Notes: generated by a model from the sequence alone, not told the origin. A DNA stretch of 33,577 bases from Sinomonas humi (GCF_000802235.1 NZ_JTDL01000001.1:1-33577); one strand, 5' to 3'; positions 7,797-15,394 are shown, counted from the first letter of the stretch. Program-made: numbers and translations.

Positions 7797-8998
7797 CCCC
7801 GATGTGCCGTGCACATTCCGGAGAGGTGCGTTTGAACCTCGTCCCTGAACACGGCAAGCGTGCTGTGCACGAACCTTGCGCTCCCATCGGGATGCCGGCA
7901 CGCCCCGCGACCAGTCACTAGGCCAGCCAGGCGCTCAGCTTCGGAAGCGAGCCACGGAGTGCGCTCCCCCGCGGCGATCCGTTCGACCACGCTCGCCATT
8001 GCAGGCAGGCCGAACATGCAGGGGCCGCACTGGCGGGCCGAGCTCTCGGCCAAGTACCTCACGATTCCCGCCGAAGCCTCCAGGCCGCACCGCCCTCGAG
8101 CGAGCGCCATGAGCACCCCGGCGCCGGGGGTCGCGCCGTACCGCGCGAGCCCGCGGCCGGTCAGCGGCAGATCGAAACCCTCCGCGGGAACCCATGCGCC
8201 GTGGAAGCCGCCCACGAGCACCGCCGCGAGCGAGCTTGCGTCGACGCCTCCGAGGCGCAGAACCTCGCGGATCGTCGCCCCGCCGGGCGCCTCGACAACC
8301 CATTCGGTCGGGACGTCCCCGGAGAGGCTGTAGAGCCTCGTGCCGGGATCATCCGCGGTGCCGGCGCTGCGGAACCAATCCGCGCCGAACCGCGCTACGA
8401 GTGCCAGATGGGCGAGCGTCTCGACGTTGTGGAGCAGGGTCGGCCGGCCCTCATAGCCGGACTTCCCAAGCCGCAACGGCTTGTCCCGCGGGAGGGCGAT
8501 GCCCGTCTCGAGAGCATTGACGACGGCGGACGCCTCACCCGAGATGAAGGCCTCGGGAGCCTCGACGAGCTTGACCTTCGGCCGATCGCGCCGCTCGGCG
8601 AGCGCTTGCGCGACGAACGGAAGCGAATCCGCCGTGGCGTACAGGAACAGGGTCGAAGCTCCGATCGCCTCGCCTACCGTGACGAGCCCGTCGAGGACGA
8701 GGTGCGGTGCCTGGCGCAGGAGGGCGGCGTCCTTGCGGCTGACCGGCTCGCCCTCGGCACCGTTCGCAATCACGACCGCGCGGCCTGCGCTCGTCGCGGC
8801 GAGCTTGCGCCAGGCAGGGAATCCGGCTCCGCCGCGGCCAGTCAAGCCCGAGGCGTCGAGCTCGGCCAGGAGTGCGTTGCGGCTCCAGCCCGAAGGCCTC
8901 TTGCCGTACGCAGCCTCGTGCGAGGCCAGGTCGGGCTGGGCGGCGGCGAAGAGGCCACCGGTGCCCAGTTGACGCGGGTCGAGCGTCATCTCGGTCAT
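7784..8998 (-). CDS. NuoF-like NAD(P)H/FMN-binding flavoprotein (complex I 51-kDa-type)
   Basis: 404 residues from ATG 8998, which has GAGGAGGAG just upstream. It has the NuoF layout: Gly-rich GLTGRGGAGFPAWRKL (NADH site), N-G-A-E-G-E-P-x-S-x-K-D (FMN site), GEASAVVNALETG, then an SLBB-like part and the iron-sulfur domain. In that domain the usual E-S-C-x-x-C-x-x-C reads E318-S-S-A-R-Q-C324-G-P-C327, with a distal C367. The first cluster Cys is thus Ala321, leaving three Cys. No other complex I subunits are near. With a haem membrane protein upstream and a ferredoxin downstream, it probably moves electrons between NAD(P)H, ferredoxin and the membrane. The direction is unknown. Confidence 0.9.
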   Translation of the reverse strand: MTEMTLDPRQLGTGGLFAAAQPDLASHEAAYGKRPSGWSRNALLAELDASGLTGRGGAGFPAWRKLAATSAGRAVVIANGAEGEPVSRKDAALLRQAPHLVLDGLVTVGEAIGASTLFLYATADSLPFVAQALAERRDRPKVKLVEAPEAFISGEASAVVNALETGIALPRDKPLRLGKSGYEGRPTLLHNVETLAHLALVARFGADWFRSAGTADDPGTRLYSLSGDVPTEWVVEAPGGATIREVLRLGGVDASSLAAVLVGGFHGAWVPAEGFDLPLTGRGLARYGATPGAGVLMALARGRCGLEASAGIVRYLAESSARQCGPCMFGLPAMASVVERIAAGERTPWLASEAERLAGLVTGRGACRHPDGSARFVHSTLAVFRDEVQTHLSGMCTAHRGWTH

Positions 8999-9007
8999 CT
9001 CTCCTCC

Positions 9008-9562
9008 TCAGATCCGCCCGAGCCTGGCCCGGGATGTCTCGATGAAATTCGCGCTCAGCCGCCAGATGATCAAACAGGCGACGACGGCGGCGCAGCCCCA
9101 CGCGTAGGCCTGGAACCACAGGTCCACAGCGTTGGTGCCCGAGCCGAGCGCATGGGCGAACGCGAAGGGCCACATCGCGTAGGCGGCCCAGTGGATCGCA
9201 CGGAACGTGCGTTGGCCGATGCGCTGGCGCAGGAGGCCCGTGACGACCAGCGCGATCACGAGGTCGAAGGCCACCGTCCCGAGGCCCACCCAGAAGGGAT
9301 TCCAACCCGCCGTGAAGGGCACGATCACATTGGGCGGGGAAAGCTTCGCGTGGGGATCGAGCATGAGCGTGCTGACGTGCAGGACGAGGAACACGAGGGC
9401 TAGAAGCGACGTGCTGCGGTGCAGGAGCGCCACGGAGAACCGCGGAAGGCCCGGCAGCGGCCTGCCGGAACGGCTCACTATCCCGAGCACGACCACGAGC
9501 GTGAAGAGCCCGAGTGAGACGATCCCGCTCGCGCGGCCGAAGGCCCAGAAGACTTCGTTCAA
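9008..9562 (-). CDS. Ferric-reductase-like haem-binding membrane protein
   Basis: 184 residues with about five or six membrane helices. Two His pairs are placed for stacked b-haems: H48/H62 in LLHRSTSLLALVFLVLHV and H124/H137 in RAIHWAAYAMWPFAFAHALG. The 13-14 residue spacing in each pair is the cytochrome b/ferric-reductase-like transmembrane signature. The start is TTG 9562, directly after an in-frame stop, because no ATG or GTG suits. It lies 9 bp before the NuoF-like gene and 4 bp after the small anchored protein gene, so one transcript is likely. It probably passes electrons across the membrane. Confidence 0.85.
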   Translation of the reverse strand: MNEVFWAFGRASGIVSLGLFTLVVVLGIVSRSGRPLPGLPRFSVALLHRSTSLLALVFLVLHVSTLMLDPHAKLSPPNVIVPFTAGWNPFWVGLGTVAFDLVIALVVTGLLRQRIGQRTFRAIHWAAYAMWPFAFAHALGSGTNAVDLWFQAYAWGCAAVVACLIIWRLSANFIETSRARLGRI

Positions 9563-9566
9563 TCAG

Positions 9567-9842
9567 TCACGACCCTGATGAATGGCCGAACGCGCCGCCG
9601 CCCTGCGAGGACTGGAGCCCCTGCTGGTACGGCTGATACTGCTGATTCTGCTGCTGAGGGGCCTGCTGATACGTCTGGTTCCCGCTCGAATCCGACGAGG
9701 TATTGCTCGTCGTCGATGCTGTGCCCGCAGGCGCATACACCGCGGCGGCGATTGCTGCCGCCCCGAGCGCGCTCGCGGCACCCAACGAGAAGGTCGTCTG
9801 ACGTGCCCGCCGGCGTCCTGTGTCACGAATGCTGGGGCTCAT
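9567..9842 (-). CDS. Small anchored Ser/Gln-rich protein, first gene of the redox operon
   Basis: 91 residues from ATG 9842, chosen because GAGGAGGAG lies 4 bp upstream. A basic N-terminus (R10-R15) precedes one hydrophobic helix (about 18-38) with an A-x-A cleavage-like site. The rest is low-complexity outside sequence rich in Ser, Thr and Gln-Tyr (QQQNQQYQPYQQ) and Gly at the end. No cofactor motif is present. In related operons an FMN-binding protein occupies this place; here there is no S(T)GAT-type FMN attachment motif. Function is unknown. Confidence 0.65.
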   Translation of the reverse strand: MSPSIRDTGRRRARQTTFSLGAASALGAAAIAAAVYAPAGTASTTSNTSSDSSGNQTYQQAPQQQNQQYQPYQQGLQSSQGGGAFGHSSGS

Positions 9843-9935
9843 GGTCTCCTCCTCTTCGTTCCGATCCTCAAGCTGTGCTTCCAGCATGAAGCGTCGTCTT
9901 GTGCCATCGCTGAAAGGCGGCTGTGGACTTTCATA

Positions 9936-10005
9936 GCGAAACCCCTGTTACCCGCTGAAACCCTCGGTAGCGCTCAGGGGTTTCAGCAGTTCGCATGGGT
10001 TTCGC
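9936..10005. repeat. 70-bp nested imperfect palindrome between divergent genes
   Basis: Outer arms GCGAAACCC (9936-9944) / GGGTTTCGC (9997-10005) and inner arms GCTGAAACCC (9954-9963) / GGGTTTCAGC (9978-9987) share the same centre (9970.5). The unpaired 9-base stretches on each side are equal in length. No T-run follows. It could be an operator array, a cruciform or a structured leader. Confidence 0.85.
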
Positions 10006-10107
10006 GCCCACAAGTTAAGGATGGACCTCGAGGTCTAAGAGCGTTCTAAGAATCCCTACCAGCAGAGGGGGTCCCACAGGGCCTGCCAATGAGGTCGGCA
10101 AAACGCC

Positions 10108-10120
10108 TAACGTCGATCAC
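10108..10120 (+). promoter_or_regulatory. Possible leaderless -10 box for the epimerase gene
   Basis: TAACGT (10108-10113) fits TAnnnT and ends 7 bp before ATG 10121. No ribosome site is seen. The -35 is weak (TGCCAA, 10084-10089). Confidence 0.4.
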
Positions 10121-11110
10121 ATGAAAATCGTCGTCATCGGTGGCAGCGGCCATATCGGCTCTTTCCTCGTCCCCCGGCTGGTCCGTGCCGGCCACGAGGT
10201 GACCAACATCAGTCGCGGCAGGCACAAGACCTATGTCGATGCCCCCGAATGGCAGAACGTGCGCCAGATTGCCGCAGACCGCGAGCAAGAAGACCGTGAG
10301 GGCACTTTCGGCGACCGGGTCGCGGCGCTCGGGGCGGACGTCGTCGTCGACCTTGTCTGCTTCACCCTCGAATCGGCGACCTCGCTCGTCGAGCGGCTCC
10401 GGGGCCAGACAGGCCACCTCGTGCACTGCGGGTCCGTGTGGCGTTATGGCCCCAGCCGCAAGCTTCCTATCTCCGAGGGCAGCGACACGGCCGGTCCGAC
10501 CTTCGGCGACTACGGCATCCAGAAAGACCGGATCGCCCGGATGCTCAAGGACGAAACTGCCTCGGGCGGCCTCGTGACGACGTCCCTGCACCCTGGTCAC
10601 ATCGTCGGCCCGGGCTGGCACCCGATCGGCCCCCTCGGGAACCTCGACCCCGCCGTCTGGCACGCCCTCTCGGCAGGGGAGCCGCTGCAGGTCCCCGGAA
10701 GCGGCACCGAAATGATGCACCACGTCCACGCCGACGATCTCGCGCAGGCGTTCGAGATGGCCATCGAGCACCGCGAGGCCGCAGCCGGCGAGGACTTCAA
10801 CATCGTCGCACCGACGGCGCTCAGTGTTCGCGGCTACGCGGACATAGCCGCGGGGTGGTTCGGCCAGACCGCCAAGCTGGAGACGGTGAGTTGGGAGGAC
10901 TTCCGCCAATCGACGACGCCGGAATTCGGCGAATCGACGTGGGGTCACCTTTATCGGAGCCAGTGCTTCAGCATCGAAAAGGCCAAGTCCCTCCTGGGCT
11001 ACGCGCCTCGGTACGAGCCGGAAGAGGCCGTGCTCGAGTCCGTCCGTTGGCTCATCGACAACGACCAGCTCAGTGTGGCCGCTGCCCTGCAGGAACCAGC
11101 TGTCCGCTGA
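10121..11110 (+). CDS. NAD-dependent epimerase/dehydratase family protein (extended SDR)
   Basis: 329 residues. The N-terminal Rossmann motif G7-G-S-G-H-I-G13 binds the dinucleotide. The catalytic Y131-x3-K135 lies in DYGIQKDR, and S105 in HCGSVWRYG could be the third member. H-P-G-H-I-V-G-P-G-W and HHVHADDLAQAFEMA match the substrate-side part of extended short-chain dehydrogenases. The length is usual for the family. The substrate (a sugar nucleotide or another carbonyl) cannot be read. It is a single gene, divergent from the redox operon and followed by the inverted repeat array. It is likely translated from a leaderless or nearly leaderless mRNA. Confidence 0.88.
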   Translation: MKIVVIGGSGHIGSFLVPRLVRAGHEVTNISRGRHKTYVDAPEWQNVRQIAADREQEDREGTFGDRVAALGADVVVDLVCFTLESATSLVERLRGQTGHLVHCGSVWRYGPSRKLPISEGSDTAGPTFGDYGIQKDRIARMLKDETASGGLVTTSLHPGHIVGPGWHPIGPLGNLDPAVWHALSAGEPLQVPGSGTEMMHHVHADDLAQAFEMAIEHREAAAGEDFNIVAPTALSVRGYADIAAGWFGQTAKLETVSWEDFRQSTTPEFGESTWGHLYRSQCFSIEKAKSLLGYAPRYEPEEAVLESVRWLIDNDQLSVAAALQEPAVR

Positions 11111-11119
11111 CAGGCGCAG

Positions 11120-11384
11120 CCGTCCCTCCCTTCCCGTCCCCGGAGCAGCACAGCCGTCCCTGACCGGCACACCCGTCCCCGAGCAGCACAGCCGTCCCTG
11201 ACCGGCACACCCGTCCCCGAGCAGCACAGCCGTCCCTGACGGGCATAATCGGTGCACCTGCCGGACGGTTATGCCTCTGCCAGACGATCGTGCCGGCCAC
11301 GGACGGTCATGGAGGCGAGGGACGGTTATGCCGGCCACCTTAGGCCAGCCACGGACGGTTATGCCGGCCACGGAGGGGCATGCC
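11120..11384. repeat. Inverted array of 19-bp-period repeats
   Basis: The left half repeats CCGTCCC-x-GA-x-C-x-GCACA units with starts at 11120, 11134, 11154, 11173, 11192, 11211 and 11230. Two 38-bp double units, 11154-11191 and 11192-11229, are identical. The right half carries the reverse complement core GGACGGTTATGCC at 11263, 11282 (degenerate), 11301, 11320, 11353 and 11372, again mostly 19 bp apart. The halves turn around at about 11240-11262. The array fills the gap between two convergent genes and codes for no clear product. Confidence 0.9.
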
Positions 11385-11408
11385 CGTGGCAGATGGCGTG
11401 GCAGATGG

Positions 11409-11888
11409 TCAAGGTCCCGGTGGCTGGACGGGAGTGATCGGGACGTCGAAGGTCTGCCGGATCTGGCCGTTGTCGAGGCGCTGCTCGTGGAACGGACCTG
11501 GGATGGTGGCTCGCCAGAAGCGCGTCGCGGCGTCATTGCCGGGCACCTGCGAGACGAGCCATTTGCCCGGGAACCGCGAAAAGAGAGCCCGCGCTGCTCC
11601 TGTCCCAATTCCCTGCCCCCGATACTTCCGAAGGACGAAGAACTCCGCCATCTCCGTGACCTTCCCTGTCCGCACGAGAGCGAAACCCGCGGGATGACCA
11701 TCGACGCGGAACAAGAACGGGTGACGCTCGGATTCCGTCCAATAGAACTCGAGCCATCGGTACCCGTAGAACCCGTCATCGTTGACATCGCTCTGGTCGA
11801 GCTCGGAAATGTCGTAGCGGTACAACTCCAAGAGCTGGCGGAGCAGCGAGCGTTGCTCGGGCTCCGCAGGAATGACCTCCAACTCCAT
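11409..11888 (-). CDS. GNAT-family N-acetyltransferase
   Basis: 159 residues. The acetyl-CoA binding motif A is FFVLRKYRGQGIGTGAAR (Q/R-x-x-G-x-G). It is preceded by FRVDGHPAGFALVRTGK (beta strands before motif A) and followed by WLVSQVPGNDAATRFWRA (motif B: N-x-x-A-x-x-F-W). These are typical of GNAT enzymes that acetylate small molecules or protein N-termini. Start ATG 11888 fits the family length. The substrate is unknown. Its 3' end lies 25 bp from the inverted repeat array, which may serve as a shared transcription end. Confidence 0.88.
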   Translation of the reverse strand: MELEVIPAEPEQRSLLRQLLELYRYDISELDQSDVNDDGFYGYRWLEFYWTESERHPFLFRVDGHPAGFALVRTGKVTEMAEFFVLRKYRGQGIGTGAARALFSRFPGKWLVSQVPGNDAATRFWRATIPGPFHEQRLDNGQIRQTFDVPITPVQPPGP

Positions 11889-11982
11889 CCGACCACCCTA
11901 TCGAGAGGCGTTAGACCAGCGCGTTCGGGCGGTCACAAGGCCTCTTGCTGAAGCCCTTCCGGCGGCGTAATTTCAAATCAAT

Positions 11983-12012
11983 CCAGATCGATCTGGGCCG
12001 CCCCCTAGGGGG
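11983..12012 (+). promoter_or_regulatory. Two adjacent palindromes before the GH3 gene
   Basis: CCAGATCGATCTGG (11983-11996) is a perfect 14-bp palindrome and could be an operator. CCCCCTAGGGGG (12001-12012) is a perfect 12-bp palindrome whose right half is the ribosome site of ATG 12015. A hairpin there would hide the site. Confidence 0.55.
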
Positions 12013-12014
12013 TA

Positions 12015-14006
12015 ATGATGCGCCACTCTCCGCTCCCCACCCTCGGGTTCGCCGCCTTCGTCGCTCTCGCCAGCGTTGCCCCGGCCGCTCCCAGCGCGAC
12101 GTCGAGTCCGACGGCGGGTGGGCCGCCGCCGTCGTCCGCTCCCCCGGTCTTCAGCCTCGCGGCGAGCACAACGGATTGTGCCTCGACAGTCCTGTCCGGG
12201 ATGACCCTTGCCCAGCAGGTGGGGCAGCTGTTCATGATGGGCGTGACCAGCACGGGACCGACCAGCACTCAGCTCGGCGAGATCAGCTCGAACCATCTCG
12301 GCGGCGTCGTCCTCACGGGTGACAGCGCGGCCGGGGTAACCGGCACGCTCCAGATCACCAATCAACTGCAGGCGCAGGCAACGAGCACGGCGGGCGTAGC
12401 CCTGTCAGTGGCCGTCGATCAAGAAGGCGGCTACGTCCAGGTCCTCAGCGGCCCTGGCTTCTCCAGCATCCCGACGGCGCTCGCCCAAGGATCGATGGAC
12501 CCGACGGCCCTGCGACAGGCGGCGGCGCAGTGGGGGCGCGAGCTGCTCAATGCGGGAATCACCCTCAATCTGGCTCCCGTGCTGGACACCGTGCCCGCGA
12601 GCCTCGGCGGGGCCAACATTCCGATCGGCTACTACGAGCGCGAGTACGGATACACGCCGGACGTCGTCACCTCGCACGGCACGGCGTTTGCCAGCGGAAT
12701 GGCCGACGCCAAAGTGCAGGCTACCGGCAAGCACTTCCCCGGCCTCGGGCGGGTGACGGCCAACACGGACACGACGTTCGGCGTCACTGACACCGTCACC
12801 ACGAGGCATGACGCCTACCTGCAGCCGTTCGCGGCCGCGATCAGCCAGGGGATTCCGGCGATCATGGTTTCGCTCGCGCAGTACAACGCCATCGACGGCC
12901 TGCGCGCAGCCTTCTCCCCCACCGTGATGCAGGGAATGCTCCGGAGCGATCTGGGGTTCGGCGGCGAGATCATCTCGGACAGCATGGCCGCCGTCGCCGT
13001 ATCCGATCTCACCCCTGCCAACCGGGCGATGGACTTCCTCACAGCCGGCGGCACCGTGGTCCTCGACACCAATCCCGCGGACATCCCGCCCATGGTGAGC
13101 GCCGTCGTCGCGAGGGCCCAGCAGGACCCAAGCTTCTTGGCGCAGGTGCAGGCGGCGGCGGGGATCGTCCTCGAACAGAAGTACCGCGCCGGGCTCGTCT
13201 CCTGCCCGGCGGCTTACGATCCCATCGTCCAGCACTATCAGCAGCTCGGCGGCAGCGGCTCCTTCCTCGGCCAGCCCAGCGGCTCGGAGTACCGCATCGC
13301 TGGCGGCCGCGCCCAGGACTACGCGGGCGGCACGATCTACTGGTCGTACACGACTGGCGCCTTCGAGGTGAACGGCGGCATCCTCAGCCACTACCGCTCA
13401 CTTGGCGGGCCAGGGGGCTTCCTCGGATTCCCGCTGACTGACGAGAGCGGCGTGCCCGGCGGGCGCTACAACAACTTCACGGGCGGCTCGATCTACTGGA
13501 GCCCAGCGACCAACGCTCGGGAAGTCCACGGCGCGATCCTCGGGCATTATCGGGCCCTCGGCGGGCCGGGTGGCTTCCTCGGATTCCCGCTGACTGACGA
13601 GACGGGCACCCCGGGCGGCCGCTACAACGACTTCACGGGCGGCTCGATCTACTGGAGCCCAGCGAGCGGAGCCCATGAGGTGAACGGGGGGATCCTGGGC
13701 CACTACCGGGCCCTTGGCGGCCCGGTAGGCTTCCTCGGATTCCCCCTCACGGATGAGACCGGCACTCCCGATGGAATAGGCCGCTACAACAACTTCACCG
13801 GCGGATCGGTCTACTGGACAGCGGGCACCGGCGCCCGTGAGGTGCACGGTGCAATCAGGGCGAAATGGGGGTCCCTCGGGTACGAGCGAAGCCCGCTCGG
13901 ATACCCGGTGAGTGACGAATACGGCGTTCCCGGCGGCCGTCGCAATGACTTCCAGCACGGTTCGATCGTGTGGAATCAGGCGACGGGCACGACTCAGGTG
14001 ATCTGA
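12015..14006 (+). CDS. Secreted GH3 beta-N-acetylhexosaminidase with five LGFP repeats
   Basis: 663 residues from ATG 12015 (ATG 12018 is also possible). Residues 1-25 are a secretion signal. The GH3 (NagZ-type) domain covers about 55-400 with DQEGGYVQ, K239-H-F-P-G-L-G-R (the acid/base loop region) and the likely nucleophile D322 in IISDSM. A C-terminal set of five LGFP repeats (about 405-663) contains LGGPGGFLGFPLTDE and FTGGSIYWS units. LGFP modules bind the mycolate/arabinogalactan or peptidoglycan wall in related bacteria. It probably trims N-acetylglucosamine from wall fragments outside the cell. The repeats are also near-identical in DNA (see 13225-14003). Confidence 0.92.
   Translation: MMRHSPLPTLGFAAFVALASVAPAAPSATSSPTAGGPPPSSAPPVFSLAASTTDCASTVLSGMTLAQQVGQLFMMGVTSTGPTSTQLGEISSNHLGGVVLTGDSAAGVTGTLQITNQLQAQATSTAGVALSVAVDQEGGYVQVLSGPGFSSIPTALAQGSMDPTALRQAAAQWGRELLNAGITLNLAPVLDTVPASLGGANIPIGYYEREYGYTPDVVTSHGTAFASGMADAKVQATGKHFPGLGRVTANTDTTFGVTDTVTTRHDAYLQPFAAAISQGIPAIMVSLAQYNAIDGLRAAFSPTVMQGMLRSDLGFGGEIISDSMAAVAVSDLTPANRAMDFLTAGGTVVLDTNPADIPPMVSAVVARAQQDPSFLAQVQAAAGIVLEQKYRAGLVSCPAAYDPIVQHYQQLGGSGSFLGQPSGSEYRIAGGRAQDYAGGTIYWSYTTGAFEVNGGILSHYRSLGGPGGFLGFPLTDESGVPGGRYNNFTGGSIYWSPATNAREVHGAILGHYRALGGPGGFLGFPLTDETGTPGGRYNDFTGGSIYWSPASGAHEVNGGILGHYRALGGPVGFLGFPLTDETGTPDGIGRYNNFTGGSVYWTAGTGAREVHGAIRAKWGSLGYERSPLGYPVSDEYGVPGGRRNDFQHGSIVWNQATGTTQVI
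13225..14003 (+). repeat. DNA tandem repeats encoding LGFP modules
   Basis: Five units of about 53 codons. The middle ones share long near-identical stretches, such as GGCTTCCTCGGATTCCC at about 13419, 13571 and 13729. Recombination could change the number of units. Confidence 0.8.
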
Positions 14007-14012
14007 ATTCCC

Positions 14013-14672
14013 CTATTGCCGATTGAGCGGGCTGAGCTGTATTCGCCTTGCCAGTGCGTACGCGGCCGGGAGATCTGCCTCGCTCTCGACAAACACACGG
14101 CCGATGACGAGCGCGGAATTGCTTGGAGAAGAAATCAGTCTCATGCCGTTCGGCACCTGCCCTTTCCACCGTGGACCGATGAGGAGAAACTCACCGGCTC
14201 CGGTTCCCGTGGTCCGCTTGCCGACGTAAGCGAAATTGGCGCTGTCGGATGGGCTCGTGAACTGCAGGCTGTAGTACCGGCCTGCAGTATCGGGCACGTG
14301 CAGGACTTGCGGCCCTTCGCGAAGGTCGAGCCAACCTCCGATGTAGAGCACGTCATTGGTTCCGGTTGCCAGGAGGCTCCCCGTCCCGACTGAGGGAGAA
14401 GAGGTAGTCGGAGCGGCATAGAGCGTGTTGACGGGGATGGGACCGTCACCGAACCCGCGCTTCAGAATCGCTCTCTTGTAGCCGTTGACCGTGATGCGCG
14501 GCCAGAAGTAGATGAAAGCAGGCGTGACGAGAAGCCACACAACGAGAGCGGCCACGCCGAGCACGACAACCTGGCCCCACCCTTGAGCAATTCGCTGGTA
14601 GACGACCCAAGCGAAGACCACGAGTATGACCGCTGTCAGGGGATACGCGTATTTCAGGATCAGGCGGTTCAT
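14013..14672 (-). CDS. DUF1254-like membrane-anchored protein
   Basis: 219 residues. Two N-terminal helices (about 10-28 and 33-56) lead to an outside domain with VNTLYAAPTTSSPSVGTG, DVLYIGGWLDLREGPQVLHVPDTAGRYYSLQFTSPS and GEFLLIGPRWKG. The Y-x-x-x-x-x-D-L-x-x-G-P-x-x-x-x-x-P-D-x-x-G-R-Y-Y-x-x-x-x-x-D/S pattern is typical of DUF1254. It is 1 bp downstream of the DUF1214-like gene, so the two are one operon. Many bacteria have these domains fused in one chain; here they are two membrane-anchored proteins. Function is unknown. Confidence 0.8.
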   Translation of the reverse strand: MNRLILKYAYPLTAVILVVFAWVVYQRIAQGWGQVVVLGVAALVVWLLVTPAFIYFWPRITVNGYKRAILKRGFGDGPIPVNTLYAAPTTSSPSVGTGSLLATGTNDVLYIGGWLDLREGPQVLHVPDTAGRYYSLQFTSPSDSANFAYVGKRTTGTGAGEFLLIGPRWKGQVPNGMRLISSPSNSALVIGRVFVESEADLPAAYALARRIQLSPLNRQ

Positions 14673-14673
14673 A

Positions 14674-15276
14674 TCACTGCAGCCTTGTCACTTCCGGCAC
14701 CCTGTAGCGGCCTTCGAGAATTTCCTCGCTTGGAAGGTACGCGCGGAGCATCAGCTTGAACTTGCCCGCCGGAATCGGGAGCCAGTTCTGCTCGCGCCCA
14801 ATCGGGGCACTCGTCTGAAGATGGATATCGACCGAACCGTCCGCGTTCTTCACAAGATCTGAACGATCGTCGAAGCTAGAGCGACCGATGGGGTTCGGAA
14901 CCATGTACCCCACAGGATCGGTCACTGTGAGCGACCAGAAGGCATCATTCGGCGGGAACTGGCCCGGCGGAACCCGCATGAGGTACGCATTCCTTCCGGT
15001 GAGCGTCTGCCCGGAGCCGTCCACGGTCGTCGTCCAATAGGCAGCCTCCTCGAACACATTGACAGCGGGCAGGGCCTTGGCGCATGCGGCTCGCACCAGA
15101 ACGCCGTTGCCCGGCCGCCCGCACAGAGGGATGGCCTTCCAGCCGTTGACTGTCGTAGTCAGTCTCTTGGCGACGGAATTCATGATGAAGATTGCGGTGA
15201 GGAAGGCGAGCGTCGCACCAATGATGACTCCTTGCACGACGCCGGAATGCGCGAGCCAAGTGAAGAAACCGCCCAT
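14674..15276 (-). CDS. DUF1214-like membrane-anchored protein
   Basis: 200 residues with one N-terminal helix (about 13-33). The soluble part has TVNGWKAIP, the DUF1214 core with D-G-S-G-Q-x-L-T-G-R-N-A-Y-x-x-x-x-P-P-G-Q-F-P-P-N-D-A-F-W-S-L-T-V-T-D, and then QTSAPIGREQNWLPIPAGKFKLMLRAYLP near the end. These are the hallmark strings of DUF1214. It is the first gene of a two-gene operon with the DUF1254-like gene. The start ATG 15276 is the only one before the helix. The biochemical role is unknown. Confidence 0.85.
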   Translation of the reverse strand: MGGFFTWLAHSGVVQGVIIGATLAFLTAIFIMNSVAKRLTTTVNGWKAIPLCGRPGNGVLVRAACAKALPAVNVFEEAAYWTTTVDGSGQTLTGRNAYLMRVPPGQFPPNDAFWSLTVTDPVGYMVPNPIGRSSFDDRSDLVKNADGSVDIHLQTSAPIGREQNWLPIPAGKFKLMLRAYLPSEEILEGRYRVPEVTRLQ

Positions 15277-15327
15277 GCGCGCAGATTAGCGCGGCCTAGA
15301 TGCCAAGAGGGAGCGTCCACGCACCCC

Positions 15328-15356
15328 TTGACCGTGAGCCAGCTCACGCGTAGCCT
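15328..15356 (+). promoter_or_regulatory. Promoter with CRP/GlxR-like operator before the MFS gene
   Basis: TTGACC (15328-15333) and TAGCCT (15351-15356) are spaced by 17 bp. Between them lies CGTGAGCCAGCTCACG (15333-15348), which fits the CRP-family core GTGA-N6-TCAC. A site placed in the spacer would be expected to repress. A second palindrome, TCCTATAGGA, lies at 15372-15381. Confidence 0.65.
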
Positions 15357-15394
15357 CGAAAATGCCGAATATCCTATAGGAAATAGGAGGAATC

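Noticed and set aside
8201-9403. 400-codon open frame on the plus strand
   Set aside because: Antisense to the NuoF-like and haem protein genes. The highly charged low-complexity product is a shadow.
11120-11384. CRISPR array
   Set aside because: The repeat step is 19 bp, spacers are absent and the two halves are inverted. No cas gene is near.
10046-11896. 616-codon open frame on the minus strand
   Set aside because: It runs antisense through the epimerase, the repeat array and an overlapping frame of the GNAT gene. The composition is Arg/Ser-rich without domains, a GC-rich shadow.
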